Below the pieces are notes generated by a model. The model was not told where the DNA came from. It saw nothing but the letters and a program-made list of their open reading frames with translations, and did no database searches. Shown in pieces: positions 1 to 11,524 of a DNA stretch of 64,000 bases. Where the stretch lies: the NCBI RefSeq assembly GCF_030269925.1, contig NC_085117.1, positions 14,074,731 to 14,138,730 on the forward strand, in the 5' to 3' direction. The first letter of the stretch is position 1; each line of letters starts with the position of its first letter. This stretch comes from Bombyx mori. Taxonomy: Eukaryota; Arthropoda; Insecta; Lepidoptera; Bombycidae. The position numbers and the translations under genes were made by a program.

Positions 1-149
1 TTAGTAAATATTTATTTATTTTATTTATTTATTTAAAGACGATATACTCATTAAGGCTCAGTTTTTAAATAGTTTGAATAACGAATGTAGTAAAAAATGA
101 TTAAGACAAGATAAAATGTACGTGATGACGGAACAGCTTCGTGTAATAA
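1..149. other. AT-rich non-coding DNA
   Basis: A T/A-rich flank with TTTATT runs and no ORF or repeat that I can name. It leads into the tail of the first Bm1 SINE. Confidence 0.5.
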
Positions 150-596
150 TTTTATTTTTGTTGCTTAGATGGGTGGACGAGCTCACACCCCACCTGGTGT
201 TAAGTGGCTAGTGGAGCCTAAAGACATCTACAACGTAAATGCGCCACCCACCTTGAGACATAAGTTCTAAGTCTCAGTTTTAACACTACAACGGCTGCCT
301 TACCCTTCAAACTGAAACGCATTACTGCTTCACAGCAGAAAGAGGCAGGGTGGTGGTACCTACCAGCGCGGACTCACAAGAAATCCTACCACCAGTAATT
401 ACGCAAATTATAATTTTGCGGGTTTGATTTTTATTACACGATGTTATACCTTCACCGTGGAAGTCAATCGCGAACATTTGTTGAGTACCTACGTATTTCA
501 CTAGAAAAATTGGTACCCGCCTGCGGGATTCGAACACCGGTGCATCGCTACACACGAATGCACCGGACGTCTTATCCCTTAGGCTACGACGACTTC
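150..596 (-). mobile_element. Bm1 SINE, near full length
   Basis: The copy reads tail to head on the plus strand: T-rich tail, GCTTAGATGGGTGGACGAGC, the body with AACGCATTACTGCTTCAC, and the tRNA-like head ending near 596. The head holds GGATTCGAAC, the reverse complement of a pol III B box, and a mutated A box. Short 77-aa reading frames inside it are translations of SINE sequence, not genes. Confidence 0.9.
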
Positions 597-2196
597 AAAA
601 TGAAACTTAAATGAGACAATGAAACTTGTAATAGATATTTTAAAAGCATGATTTTCCTGATCTTCGTGCCTCATTTCCCAAGGTGGGTGGCGCTCCGTCC
701 TAAAATCATAGAAGCGTTCTTTTTAGGTATATCTCTAATGAATACCGATTCATATGTCATATGTCAAGGTAACAAAAAAAAACTCGATATGCAATTCATC
801 TCTAATGTCAATGAACCCAAGAACATTCACTGTTTCGTTTAAAACAATGAGAAAACAGTAACAAGTAGGATCGTATCATCGACGCCCGCTTGCTTTTTAT
901 TGCAGCCCCCCCCCCCAACACCCCCACCCCGGGACGCAGCATTTCCAAGCCATTTAATATTAATGTGCATTTTCGTGGAGATTCGTATAGAGCCCCAGTC
1001 TGCGATACAATGAGGGGTCGGAGTGGAACGGGCAGTGGGTTTAAAAAAAAATTACACGCTTTTAACGTTGCTAACATTATTAATATGCTATAATACACTA
1101 ACATTATCCTTCATAATATTAAAACATATTAAAATTTAAAAAATTTGCTGTAATAAAATTATTAAATATTTTGTGATTCTAGAGTATATTATAAGCCGTA
1201 ATTACCCCGTAATCACAGTGATATCTGCTGCGAAAAAATCATGTCTTCCCCTTTGAAGAGTGGGATAATTTTATACACTACAATTGAGAGTTTGACCAAT
1301 ATCTCAGTCAAAGGCAGTATTCGGTGGTGCTGTTGTGGGCTCTGACCACACAACACCAGTTCGTTCCAATTAATACACGGTTTCGTTAAAAAGTATGTAT
1401 TACCGAAACAGTTTCAGATTTAATACTAGGTACTACTAATCTAAGATTTCAAGGGCACGTTACCTTCGAAAAAAAAAAACAGAAATACAACGAACGAAAT
1501 TCGACTTTATATTAAAGCGTGTTTTAGTAAATAAATAGATTCGTCGAAAAATGTCGTTCATCCATACGTGAATTTCCCCACTGTGCCCCCAAACATATCC
1601 GCATGCAGACTAGCAAATAACGCTGCTGGCCTTATATAGGATTTATTACTCGTAGTTAAAAGTAGTTCGTAAGGCCAACAGTAGTTGGAAACAGCCATTT
1701 CCAATAGATAAAGCTTCGAGACAGATTCCAAATACATTAGGCTGTGACGCCTCCGATAACCCGGAAGGCTTGGAGAGGGCGAAACATTATTATGGATGTG
1801 TTCCGCTGCATTCAAATTTCGTTCCAAAAAATTTAGTTCTGTTTTTTCAAATCGAGTCCTTTGAAAGTTCCATTCGCATATTAAGAAACCGCTTCACGTA
1901 TTGTGTACTGAAATTCTTATTTATCCATTAAAAAGGAAGACTGAGAATGGTTCGACAGTAGAAATAATGAGAGAGCCAGTGCTTTCTGCTAGTGACCATC
2001 GGCGGTTATTACCGATTTAAATCCAATAGACATTCTAAAAAAAGAACACTATGAAAAGGCACACGTTAGAATGGGATTTGAACTCGTTCACCTGTCCATA
2101 AAAAGTATACGAACCTGGTCTTCTTCTCCTGAACTAAGCTGCCTATTTATCCCGTGGAACAATGAGCTACAAGGTGAACGAGCCGTGATCCCTCTA
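597..2196. other. No gene recognised
   Basis: Mostly AT-rich DNA. A C-rich run lies near 906-935 and an imperfect hairpin of TGGTG/CCACA type near 1330-1365. ORFs here are short (64-98 aa), unrelated in frame and not recognisable. Confidence 0.4.
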
Positions 2197-2495
2197 TTTT
2201 TTTTTCTACCTATTCTAGTAACACCGAGGGGTGATTCTAGATTCATCGAACTAGTAAGTGAGCTCACGGGGCTCAAACATGACGTCGTTGCTAACACTAA
2301 CCCTAGCAAGAGCCGTGCTTCTCAGAATCTACCAGCGGATCGGAAACGCGATCCACTGAGAAGATTCGGCGAGAAACTCAATGGGCTGTGTCTATGGGTT
2401 CATTCACTCGCCGAGCAGTTCGTCGCAAGCGACGGGTTCGACCAGAACGATGACTGGTGCTTGAGGTACCTAAAAGCACCGTTAGTGGATCGGGA
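2197..2495 (-). mobile_element. BMC1-like LINE, 5'-truncated 3' end
   Basis: A T-run at 2197-2207 is the reversed poly(A). It is followed by the signature block of this family: GAGCTCACGGGGCTCAAAC, CCCTAGCAAGAGC, GGATCGGAAACGCGA and GGCGAGAAACTCA. The same block recurs at 8.6, 37.4, 38.8 and 41.3 kb in this orientation, and at 11.5, 23.8 and 48.9 kb in the other. This copy runs further 5' than most, through GCAAGCGACGGGTTCGACC. The 145-aa plus-strand ORF across it is antisense and not a gene. The family name is from memory. Confidence 0.65.
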
Positions 2496-3145
2496 GAATC
2501 TGAAATAACGTGTTTTGAGCGACATCGACTGTTTATAATTCGGTCCGTAGGATCGGGAATGCCTATACAATCAAAAGTTCGACCTCATATATCATGGTTT
2601 CCATGTGCTCTGGTAGCTGCTCCACTTCAGGCGAGAGGTTATTTGATCTTTTCGAAAACGCTAATAAAATTGCCAAATCAATCACTTCAAATAGCATTAA
2701 TGAAGATGAGATTAACAAATTAATTTTCACTATTCTTTAAGGAAAAGGGCCCTACATTTTCTTCATAAAATATCTGTGATCTAAATATCCTCCTTTAGTC
2801 TTGCAAAGCACCATTAAATTCAACGAATCGACTGCTTGAGACACACAGTCTGTTGTAAATAAAAATATTTTTTTTGTAATTCCAGGAAAAATTAAATTCA
2901 GATATCATTATTGTGAGGACTATCCACGTTATAACAACGTTTGGGACACGAAAGAGGAGTGATGCGAAACTATTAAAAATTCCGAAGAAGCGACGTATCG
3001 TGCAGCCAACATTAAAGGGTGCTGATCTGAGATCACAAGGCGAGTGCATGACTCGCTTTTACCAAAAAAGTCTTCCTTCTTCAATTTACCATATGTAGAT
3101 ATATTTTTGTGAGGGATCAGCATTACTTTTACGTTTTTAAATAAA
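2496..3145. other. No gene recognised
   Basis: AT-rich DNA with overlapping short ORFs on both strands (61-88 aa), none of which resembles a known protein. Confidence 0.4.
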
Positions 3146-3566
3146 CTAGTGGTCGTCCAGCCGTCGAAATTCAACCATAGTTATTAATTCAAATTATAAG
3201 TTTGAACATTATTATGGTTATGTTGTCCAAGACTTTACTTCTATAATCACAGACTTCCCCAAGGCTACATTATAGACAAATTATATTGAAAACAAACATT
3301 ATTAAACTATTCTTAATTTGACTATAGACTTTATACAATAAACAAAACAGTATAGGTATGTGCGTGTGTGTGTCAAATACATGCCACATGTGTAATAGTT
3401 TTTATTATTGATTTAATGTATTTTTTTATGTATAATATAAAATATATTTGCATTCTGTACTGCTACTCTATATTCTCTATAATTGTGACAAATTTCACAC
3501 TACTCCGTCTGCGCAATTTTCGTAAAAAGGGGTACAAAGTTTTTGCTTCACGTATTAATATGTAGA
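3146..3566 (-). mobile_element. Helitron-like element, family A, diverged
   Basis: On the minus strand it begins TCTACATATTAATACGTGAA at 3566 and ends CTAG at 3146-3149, inserted between A and T, as Helitrons do. The 3' hairpin core (GTCGAAATTCAAC) is eroded compared with the other four copies. It contains the family's internal GCGCAATTTTCGTAAAAAGG block. Confidence 0.75.
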
Positions 3567-3854
3567 TTAAATAAATAATCATTAAATGTGCCATGCGGTT
3601 TCGTCCGTGTTCAATAGGTAGCTCAGAATCAAACGCGTTGCATTTTTCTGGTACAAAGAATTTTTTGTTTAGGTCATGAACTATCGTACAAACCGTCTTG
3701 TTTATGATAGCACATATACACAGGTATCGTTCGGGTCATCGGGTTTATCATAAAAGTATTTCTAGGTTAATCCAGACCATAAATCATGTTTAACAAATCT
3801 GTTCAGCATTTTTTTAGTTAATGAACAACAAACATACAAACTTTTACTTTCGGA

Positions 3855-3916
3855 GTATTAGAGTATATATCTATACTCTAATACTCTCTAATACGCGCTC
3901 GTATTATCATACGAGC
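3855..3916. repeat. Two adjacent perfect hairpins with TATC loops
   Basis: GTATTAGAGTATA at 3855-3867 pairs perfectly with 3872-3884 across the loop TATC. A second hairpin, GCTCGTAT at 3897-3904, pairs with ATACGAGC at 3909-3916, again with loop TATC. No function is assigned. Confidence 0.7.
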
Positions 3917-4295
3917 AATTCAAATAATAGTACTATGAATGAGATTTCGATGGGGAGATTGTTATATGAGTAGGCATTGCTAGAGATGTTATGTGGCTGC
4001 GGGAAACTAGATACATCACAGTATGCATTTAGATTTTCATTTTATCTATTTACGTGTTCTTTTTTGTTTTGTTTATATTTTGAAAAATAAAAATCAATGA
4101 TTTTTAACTAAGAGCGTTGAAACTCGTCTAAGGTGTTTCCATTAAAAGCATTATAAACAATATTTTAAAAAATATATCTACCTTCAAACAGGGAAAAAAA
4201 TCTTACTTCACTGTTTTGTATGTCTCTATTTAAATACAGATTTACTTTACAGTTGTTATTATTATTGGTCTCTATTAAGTGTCCCTCCCTCTGCC

Positions 4296-4415
4296 CGTTG
4301 GACCGATGACTTGCGGCGATATGCTGAGAGAGATTGGATGCGGAAGGCGGAGGATCGTTCATTGTGGCGGACTATGGGAGAGGCCTACATCCAGCAGTGG
4401 AGAGATACAGGCTGA
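4296..4415 (+). pseudogene. RTE-like LINE reverse transcriptase, C-terminal tail
   Basis: A 39-codon open stretch encodes RWTDDLRRYAERDW, then WRTMGEAYIQQW and RDTG, ending in TGA at 4413-4415. This matches the conserved C-terminal tail of RTE-clade endonuclease/reverse transcriptases (RWxDDL ... W...EAYVQQW). Everything upstream is missing or unrecognisable, so it is a 5'-truncated remnant. A TGATGATG tract follows the stop, as at RTE 3' ends. Confidence 0.75.
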
Positions 4416-4560
4416 TGATGATTAAGTGTCCGTTGCATTTAATTGTATAACTTTTCAAAAAGTCGTTAGGTATTTCTATTGATCTTAGCATCACAGCTTC
4501 ACGCTTTACGGTTTGAAGGCTTGCAAAACTGAGGCCGTCATTTTATGACTAAATGTTATT

Positions 4561-4700
4561 TAACCTATAGCCTTCCTCAATGCATGGGCTATCTAACACT
4601 GAAAGATATTTTCAAATCCGACCAGTAGTTCCTGAGATTAGCGCGTTCAACCAACCGAACAAACAAACACTTCAGCTTTATAATATTAAGTACCTATACT
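4561..4700 (-). mobile_element. Helitron-like element, family B fragment
   Basis: It shares with the better copy at 49932-50233 the blocks TATAGCCTTCCTCAATG, CAGTAGTTCCTGAG, TAGCGCGTTCAA and CAGCTTTATAATATTA. The CTAG end is absent, so this is a 5' fragment. Confidence 0.6.
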
Positions 4701-5680
4701 GGTAGATGTAGGGGGCACCATTAAATTTGCTTTGTTTATGGACATCAATAGGCACTGATAACTAAATTTTCCTTACCGTTCAGAAGGCCTCTGGACTCTG
4801 GTTTCCGTGAGTACACTCTCACACACCCCACCCTCGAGGGTGTACCCGGGTGACAATCGTCCCGGAATCCTAATTCCTATTTTACAAATGGTTCACGATT
4901 TATACGACACCTCAGTGATTATTCGCTCCTCGGTCATAAATTACCTGAGTTTGTCCGAAAGAGGATTTTATACCCGGATTTATATGGGTAATTTTTGTAA
5001 TTCGTGTAACGCGTTATTTTTCAAAGAGAGAATTGTAATAGTACATTCTCAATGCCGTTTTTTTCTCTCACATAATTGAAGATTTACTTGGCTTTACTTA
5101 TCATCTGAATATACGATAAAGCTTATAAATGTTCGTCGTTAATATTATGTATGATGTTACTGGTGGTAAGGCCCAATTTGAACTCACACTAATAGGGACC
5201 ACAATCCATGCCTATTTTAGCCTCGAAATAGTCTTGATTTAAGTTATGAAGTAATGAAGAATTGAAACTTCGTCGTTATTTTTCTAGGCGGGTGGCGGTG
5301 GATTTATATAGGATCCTTTCTCGGGGCTAGCTCTTAACACAAGCAGGCTGTAGCAGAATAACTTCTTAAAAAAAACACCTTATTAAAATAACGAAATTAA
5401 CGTTTCGGTTCTGATCTAGACTCGAGTTTATTTCCTTAAAAAAAAACAGGCAAAATGGTCTATCGTGTGACTTCTTTTTTTTTTTGGTTTGGAAAAGTGA
5501 AATTCATATGCAAATTAAAACAACGTCAACGCGACAAATAGCCCGCAATGAGTGCTGAATGTTGAACAGTTGGCCCGTGACATGTGGGTAGTTTGGTAAT
5601 TTATTGTTTCCCGCTTCTAGTACATTCCATGTGTTATTTTCTCTTAATATATGCCTAATATAAACAAAGCTATCTGTTTA
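4701..5680. other. No gene recognised
   Basis: AT-rich DNA. A 90-codon ORF at 4807-5079 has no recognisable domain. Nothing else of note was found. Confidence 0.4.
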
Positions 5681-5690
5681 TTGGTTTTTA

Positions 5691-6108
5691 ATATTAATAC
5701 GTGAAGCAAAAACTTTGTATCCCTTTCTACGAAAATTGCGCGGACGGAGGAGTATGAAATTTTCCACATTTATAGAGAATATAGAGAAGTGCACAGTGCT
5801 AATATTTTTTTAAAGTAATGCATAAAAAATATATTAAATCAATAAAGAAAACATTACACACACTACATACCATGTATTTGACGCACACACGCATGCATAC
5901 TATTTATTGTCAAACTTTTGTTCTTGACGTCTGTTGTCAAATTGAGAATAGATTAAATATTGTTTGTCTTTGTTAATATTTTTTATAGTGTATGTAGTAG
6001 TCTTGGCATAATTTGTGATTATAGACGTATAAAATACAATAATAATAGTGTACAAGCTTACAATTCCAATTAATTATAGTCGAATTTCGACTACTGCGGG
6101 ACCTCTAG
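5691..6108 (+). mobile_element. Helitron-like element, family A
   Basis: It runs from ATATTAATACGTGAAGC to ...AGTCGAATTTCGACT, then 12 bases, then CTAG at 6105-6108. The 7-bp hairpin just before CTAG is the Helitron 3' signal. The 5' TCTAT of other copies is missing. It is flanked by a 12-bp direct repeat TTGGTTTTTAAT (5681-5692 and 6109-6120), which Helitrons do not normally create. Confidence 0.75.
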
Positions 6109-6120
6109 TTGGTTTTTAAT

Positions 6121-6950
6121 TTTTGTTTCTACGTTTAAGTTTTCTTATGGTTTGGGTAGTCACTGATATTGCTGATAGCACATCAGTTTCCCGGACGTTT
6201 CTTAAATAGCCTCGTCATATTTTTTGTTTTGGACTCACTCCTAAAATATCTTATTTCTATCTAGATAGAACATGGAATCGTACAATTCTTTTTAACAAAA
6301 TGCCTCGATTATTTTCGGTAACTTAACTGGTCGCAAATTGATTTCGTGTGACGTCATTTGAGGTTATCAAACTAGTTATAGATTATCAACTACGATCTAA
6401 ATACAGCTAAGCACAATATATAGAAAAAATAAAATTAACATCATTATATAATAATTGAGACTATTTATATTACAAAATAAGCACATTTAAGTACAATATA
6501 TAGAAAAGATTAAATCAAAATTTTTATAAAATCACACCTACATAATAATATATGTGAATGAGGGTTGCAGTTATAAATGGGCAGTTCACCAAAGAAAGTT
6601 ACAATTAAACAATAGCATTGTCTAATTAAGCGGGTAGAAAGCTATGTTGCATTTATTTACGATTATTAGTACCATATTAGTCATAAATTTATTCAACGTA
6701 ATGTATACTATGATAACATCGTAGTACATTTCTCGTCGTCACGGCTTTTGGTCACGTAATTTATAAGTCCAAAGTGTTAATTGCAGCAATGAATAGTCAA
6801 CACTGCTCCGAGATCCATATCTACTAACGGCTTGTTTTACTCAATAATTATGTTAATTACAGGATGTTTGGTTCAATAATTTGTTCAATTTTTAAAGTTC
6901 ATTTATTTCATTTAGGACTTTATTATTTTATGACAGATAATATATTATTA
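6121..6950. other. No gene recognised
   Basis: AT-rich DNA with scattered direct repeats such as CACAATATATAGAAAA near 6412 and 6490. No ORF worth calling. Confidence 0.4.
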
Positions 6951-7210
6951 TCTTTTTTTTATTACTGCATTGACTGGTGGACGAGCTCATGGCCCACCTG
7001 CTGTTAAGTGGTTACCGGAGCCCACAGACATCTACAACGCAAATGCCGCCACCCACCTTAAGATAATATGAGTTCTAAGGTCTCAGTATAGTTACAACGG
7101 CTGCCCCACCCTTCAAACCAAAACGCATTACTGCTTCACGACAGAAATAGGCAGGGTGGTGGTACCTACCCGTGCGGACTCACAAGACGTCGTCCTACAA
7201 CCAATAAAGT
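6951..7210 (-). mobile_element. Bm1 SINE, head-truncated
   Basis: T-run then GGTGGACGAGCTCATGGCCC and the Bm1 body through CGTGCGGACTCACAAGA. The tRNA-like head is absent. Confidence 0.85.
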
Positions 7211-7239
7211 GTAACTTGGATAACTTGGATGTTTGTGAG

Positions 7240-7425
7240 AATACATTGGCGATGCTTATGGCCTGTCTGCTATTAAGTGGTTACTGTAACACAGACAATG
7301 TAATGTCACACCCACCATATATTGAGATGGGTATCACAATTGCATAAGCATTACGCCTGTCCCGCACCTCTCAAACCGGAACATTTCGCTGGAGAAATAG
7401 GCATGATCAAATTCAGACTCATAGT
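7240..7425 (-). repeat. Diverged Bm1-related copy
   Basis: It preserves the Bm1 order at low identity: CTGTCTGCTATTAAGTGGTTAC, then CACCCACCATATATTGAGATG, then CTCAAACCGGAAC, then GAGAAATAGGCA. It lies directly beside a younger Bm1 and is probably an older insertion. Confidence 0.45.
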
Positions 7426-7835
7426 ATACTTTATTGTTAATGACTGCACGTTTGCGATTCTAGTGTCTTGGTAAAAAACTCAGAGAATGCCGCTCCTCAA
7501 TCTCCGATGCTGCCTCTCAGTCAAGTGTCCTGAAACAAATATTATAATCTTTTAACTACGTCATAATGACTCGAATTTGTAGATTTAAATTGTACATTTT
7601 ATGTAAAAAATTATAATTAATTATTTTAAAATTGATATTTTTATATTATTTTACATTTAAATCTACTTAATCGACTTCATTAGGAGGTTTTCATTTCGGA
7701 CTAGGTATACGTTTATGTATCGTTTTATATATAAGAAAATTGGTCGTGTATATTTTTGGGACATTAATTAAATTTGAACTTGTCAAATCGCCACAATCCT
7801 TGAATGTTGTCGATTCATCTCTTTTTCTCCACCTT

Positions 7836-8062
7836 ATCCCACTAGGTGGGGTCGGCACAGCTAATTTTTCTCTTCCATTCTCTTCTATCAGCCGTCATCT
7901 CAACACTCACTCCTCTCTCTCTCTCATATCGTCATTCACACACTCCATCCATGTCTACTTCGGTCGACCTCTTCCCCCTTTACCTTGCACTACCATTTCC
8001 ATACATCTCCTAGTCACATGCATCTTCTCTCAACGCATCACATGTCCATACCACACAATGTT
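7836..8062 (-). pseudogene. LINE reverse transcriptase C-terminal tail, degenerate
   Basis: The reverse strand reads WYGHVMR, then EKMHVTRRCMEMVVQGKGGR and GRPK-TWMECVNDDMRER. After a frameshift it ends in EMTADRREWKRK and ADPT. This is the usual LINE reverse transcriptase tail layout (YGHVxRR ... GRGRPKxxW). Stops at the positions after VMR and GRPK, and the frameshift, show that it is dead. A related copy lies at 37.96-38.17 kb. The 175-aa plus-strand ORF across this region is antisense. Confidence 0.65.
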
Positions 8063-8615
8063 GTCGATTCATGAATTCATGAATTGTCTATTGAATGTTT
8101 ATCATTCTTCATATTTCAAACGTAGAATTTTTCAAAGCACGTTACTTAATACTTTTAATAGAAGTACCTATCTGAATGTTGTTAGTAGTACATCGCAACG
8201 TACTTGCTGTATCTTAATCAGAAATTTCACGTATGAAAACGGTTGTCTGGAAGCGAATTTCTTTTAGCTAACATACCACTTATGTAACAACTCAGACTGC
8301 TTATTAACTGATTTAAATGCAAATTGTATTTTGGTGTGCAATAAAGCATCCTCTCTATCTCCGTATTCAATTTTTACTATTTGATTCCCTCGATGAAAAA
8401 TAAACAATGACTGACTCCACTACAGATGATTATCCGTCGGTAATAGTTAACTAAACGACGATTACACGGCAATTAGTTGTGGGTAATGAGATGCACCCCT
8501 CACGTTAATTGTAAGCTGTCTGTTGAAGCCTTCGTGTCACTTAACAGCGATAGTTAAGTTAATCGGTACTTGAATTTTGGATTTTTTATTTTTATTGATT
8601 TAAACGACAGTCATT
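8063..8615. other. No gene recognised
   Basis: AT-rich DNA with no supported feature. Confidence 0.4.
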
Positions 8616-8822
8616 TTTTTGTACCTACCTATGCTGATAGCCTTGAGGGGCTATATCAGCTTCGCTCTAACGTATAGGTGACCTCACGGGCTCAAACCGG
8701 AGTGGTGCTAACACTGGCCCTAGCAAGAGCAGTGCTTCGTAGAATCTACCACCGGATCGGAAACGCGACCCATTGAGAAGAACCGGCGAGAAACTCAGTG
8801 GGCTGTGTCTGTGGGTTAAAAC
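8616..8822 (-). mobile_element. BMC1-like LINE 3' end
   Basis: Reversed poly(A), then CTACCTATGCTGATAGCC and CTTGAGGGGCTAT, then the family blocks CCTAGCAAGAGCAGTGC, GGATCGGAAACGCGACCC and GGCGAGAAACTCAGTGGGC, truncated at GTGGGTTAA. About 200 bp. Confidence 0.7.
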
Positions 8823-9218
8823 AGTCATAGTAACTTGAGTTTACACGTAAAATGTATGCTCGAATTTATGGTACATCAGTTATTGAGGCAAGCGGACTGT
8901 AGGGAGAAGCGAATAATGTGACTGATTTTTTTTTGCAAATTGTTTATTTACTAAATGCTCTAATCTGTTCTTTGTTTGAAGACTTAATCTATCTTGCCAT
9001 TGATATATGTTGCCATGTCGGATTTTTATTGGAACAAAAAGAAATAAATGTAACTAAAACAACTCTCTCGCCATTTTTTTTGGCATATTATTTCTGAACA
9101 CTAGATATTCTGTGGTCGCAGTTGACTAAGATGCTATTCGCTGACATCTGACTACGAAAATTAAGGTATTCGGAATGCCGCAAATAATATAAGGGCAATT
9201 AAAAAAGAACGCAAAATA

Positions 9219-9346
9219 TTTTTTTTTTCTATGATGGGTGGAGTTGCTCACATCCCACCTGGTGTTAAGTGGTTACTGAAGCCCATAGACATCTACAACG
9301 TAAATGTGCCACCCACTCTGAGATATAAGTTCTAAGGTCTCAGTAC
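9219..9346 (-). mobile_element. Bm1 SINE tail fragment
   Basis: T-run followed by GATGGGTGGAGTTGCTCAC through AAGTTCTAAGGTCTCAGTA. It stops about halfway through the SINE, at a palindromic CTAGT-rich patch. Confidence 0.85.
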
Positions 9347-9353
9347 TAGTACT

Positions 9354-9388
9354 GACTACTAGTGACGCCTACTAGATTACTAGTAGTC
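9354..9388. repeat. Short inverted repeat at the end of a truncated SINE
   Basis: GACTACTAGT at 9354-9363 pairs with ACTAGTAGTC at 9379-9388. It begins just beyond the point where the Bm1 copy breaks off. Confidence 0.6.
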
Positions 9389-9587
9389 GTCACAATCTGA
9401 TAGCCTAGCTTGAGATAGGAGATCGAATATTCCAGACATAAATATTGGTACCGATACGTGTGTTGGCTTTTAACTCGCTAACAATTCAGGGTTTCAAGTA
9501 TCGTCATTACGCATGTACCTAATACACTTTGGTATTTCCCGAGCGCTATGACATGTCCTTCTTCAAACGTGGCTTGTGGAGAGTATT

Positions 9588-9712
9588 AAGCGGTAGGCAG
9601 CGACTTGGCTCTGCCCCTGGCATTGCTGAAGTCCATGGGCGACGGTAACCACTCACCATCAGGTGGGCCGTATGCCCGTCTGCCTACAATGGCAATAAAA
9701 AAATAAATAAAA
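9588..9712 (+). mobile_element. LINE/SINE 3' end with A-rich tail
   Basis: GGTAGGCAGCGACTTGGCTC, CATTGCTGAAGTCCATGGGC, GGTAACCACTCACCATCAGG and CCGTCTGCCTACAATGGC lead into AATAAAAAAATAAATAAA. This block is familiar as a 3' end of dispersed lepidopteran retroposons. No coding part is present. Confidence 0.6.
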
Positions 9713-10144
9713 GAAAAAACACTACTGTATACTTCGATTCGTCAGCAATAAAAATACAATTAAACCGACAACGATTGTAACGTACAGTTTATGACTAAAA
9801 CTTCGATTAATAGCTGACATAGGCTCGCATAAATATCTCATTAACCGAAGATTTATTATTTTAACAGTCACGAAACTCAAAAAAAAAAGAAATTGTTAAA
9901 AGAATACAGTTCGGATAATTACTTGTCAGCATGCGACAGTCTGTTCGGTGCACTGCCGGTTAATTCGCCTTTTTATTTCACCTTAATATATCATTTCGTT
10001 AATGACGTCTAAATGAAGAGATATCACGGAAGAAGTTACGCGAACACGGAGCTATGAAGCCGTATCGGCTTATATTGTTTTTATTGAAGTTAAAATCCAT
10101 AGAATTATCTAGCTTAGTTTTTATTATATGAGTTACAGTTTTTT

Positions 10145-10650
10145 TAATAAGCTTTTATTAGCTTCAGACGTATGTGTATGTTAGTATGTAACGGAATCTT
10201 TGAACATGATTTTGACCCCCTTCAAAACGTCGGATTAACTCGAAAGTTGGTATACTTATTAAGGACCGATGACAACTCAATATAAAAAAAAATTGAAAAC
10301 TTTGAAATTCAACTAAAATATGAAAAATAAATAATAGTTTAAAAAAACTTAAAAAATACGCTTCTATAGAAAAACCAACTAAAATATAAAAATAAAATCA
10401 AAAATTATTTTATTGTAAAAAAAGCGTGGGATGTTTTTCAGGATATTAACAAAATAACCCCTCTACTCATAACTGTTCATAAAACATTTTTAACTACTGA
10501 TACCATGCACCCCACGCTTTTTTTACAATAAAATCATTTTTTCTTACACTATTTTTAATTCAAATTTATTAAAATTTATTTTTTATTTTTTAGTTGGATT
10601 TTCTATAAAAGCGTTTTTTTTGTTATTTTAAACTATTCTTTATTTTAATT
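10145..10650. mobile_element. Palindromic dispersed element, copy 1
   Basis: A homologous copy lies at 16552-17090. The 3' two thirds form a long imperfect palindrome. TTTTATTGTAAAAAAAGCGT near 10411-10430 pairs with ACGCTTTTTTTACAATAAAA near 10515-10534. The outer arm TACGCTTCTATAGAAAAACC pairs imperfectly with GGATTTTCTATAAAAGCG. A region with GACCGATGACAA precedes the palindrome. There is no coding capacity, so it is probably a MITE-like or fold-back element. Confidence 0.6.
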
Positions 10651-11524
10651 ACAACCTTACGTGACGTATTTATGTGATTCTCTAAGTTACAGAAACTTCC
10701 GAAAAACGACTTTTTAAAAAAAATGCAAATACTTCGTTGAATTTCATTAAATTAATTACCACTAATAAAACTCAACGCCCGACTGAACCAGAACGTTCGA
10801 ACAGATGCTCAATGGTGCGTGACAAATAAATAAAAAAAACAAAAAAAAAAACATAAAAAATTCCCGATTAATACGATAAGCAAACACTGAATATCGCAGA
10901 CGCGACATACGTAGAAGTTAAAACTCCAAGGAACTGCTAAATGTTCCAATAATTTATCGACGTCTTTACCTCGGTTCATTTACATTAAACAAATTGTTAA
11001 TTTTTTGATAGCCATCATCCGGAACAGATGTTCGAAATCAAAAGGCAACTCTCGAATTTGAACTTTACCAGTCTAAGCACAAGGCGCTGCTTGCTTGATA
11101 CGGTTTGCTATAAATTCTTTATGTTTTTTTACGTGGTAATAATCGTGAGAGGTAGGCATGGCATGTGCCGTGCTATGAGACAGGTTGACCACATGTGGTG
11201 AAGTCTGCTATTTTAATACAATTTTTTTTTTATTGTTATAATTTTCGAAGGCATCGTTTGAGTTAATGAAATTTGTTTTTGGCCATTGATGACGACGTAC
11301 TTAACCGACAGAATTATTTAGGGTGAGTTTAAAATATGATTTCCTTTCAAACGCCGAGCTTGTTGTAGAATAAATAACGGATGTTTTCTTGGAATATTTG
11401 GCTATGTTATTCAGGTGGCAGTGCGTCGTGTTAATGCTTAACCATTTAGAACCTCAAAATAGGTAGCATATTAAATATATTAAGGTAAGGTACTGGCTGA
11501 TAAAATAGCTGATTGGCTAATTCT
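10651..11524. other. No gene recognised
   Basis: AT-rich DNA with A-runs near 10820-10860. No ORF of note. Confidence 0.4.

Noticed and set aside
2071..2508. 145-aa plus-strand ORF
   Set aside because: It is the antisense of a LINE 3' UTR shared with several non-coding copies.
7740..8267. 175-aa plus-strand ORF
   Set aside because: It is antisense to a degenerate LINE reverse transcriptase tail and is Ser/His/Leu-rich from reversed codons.
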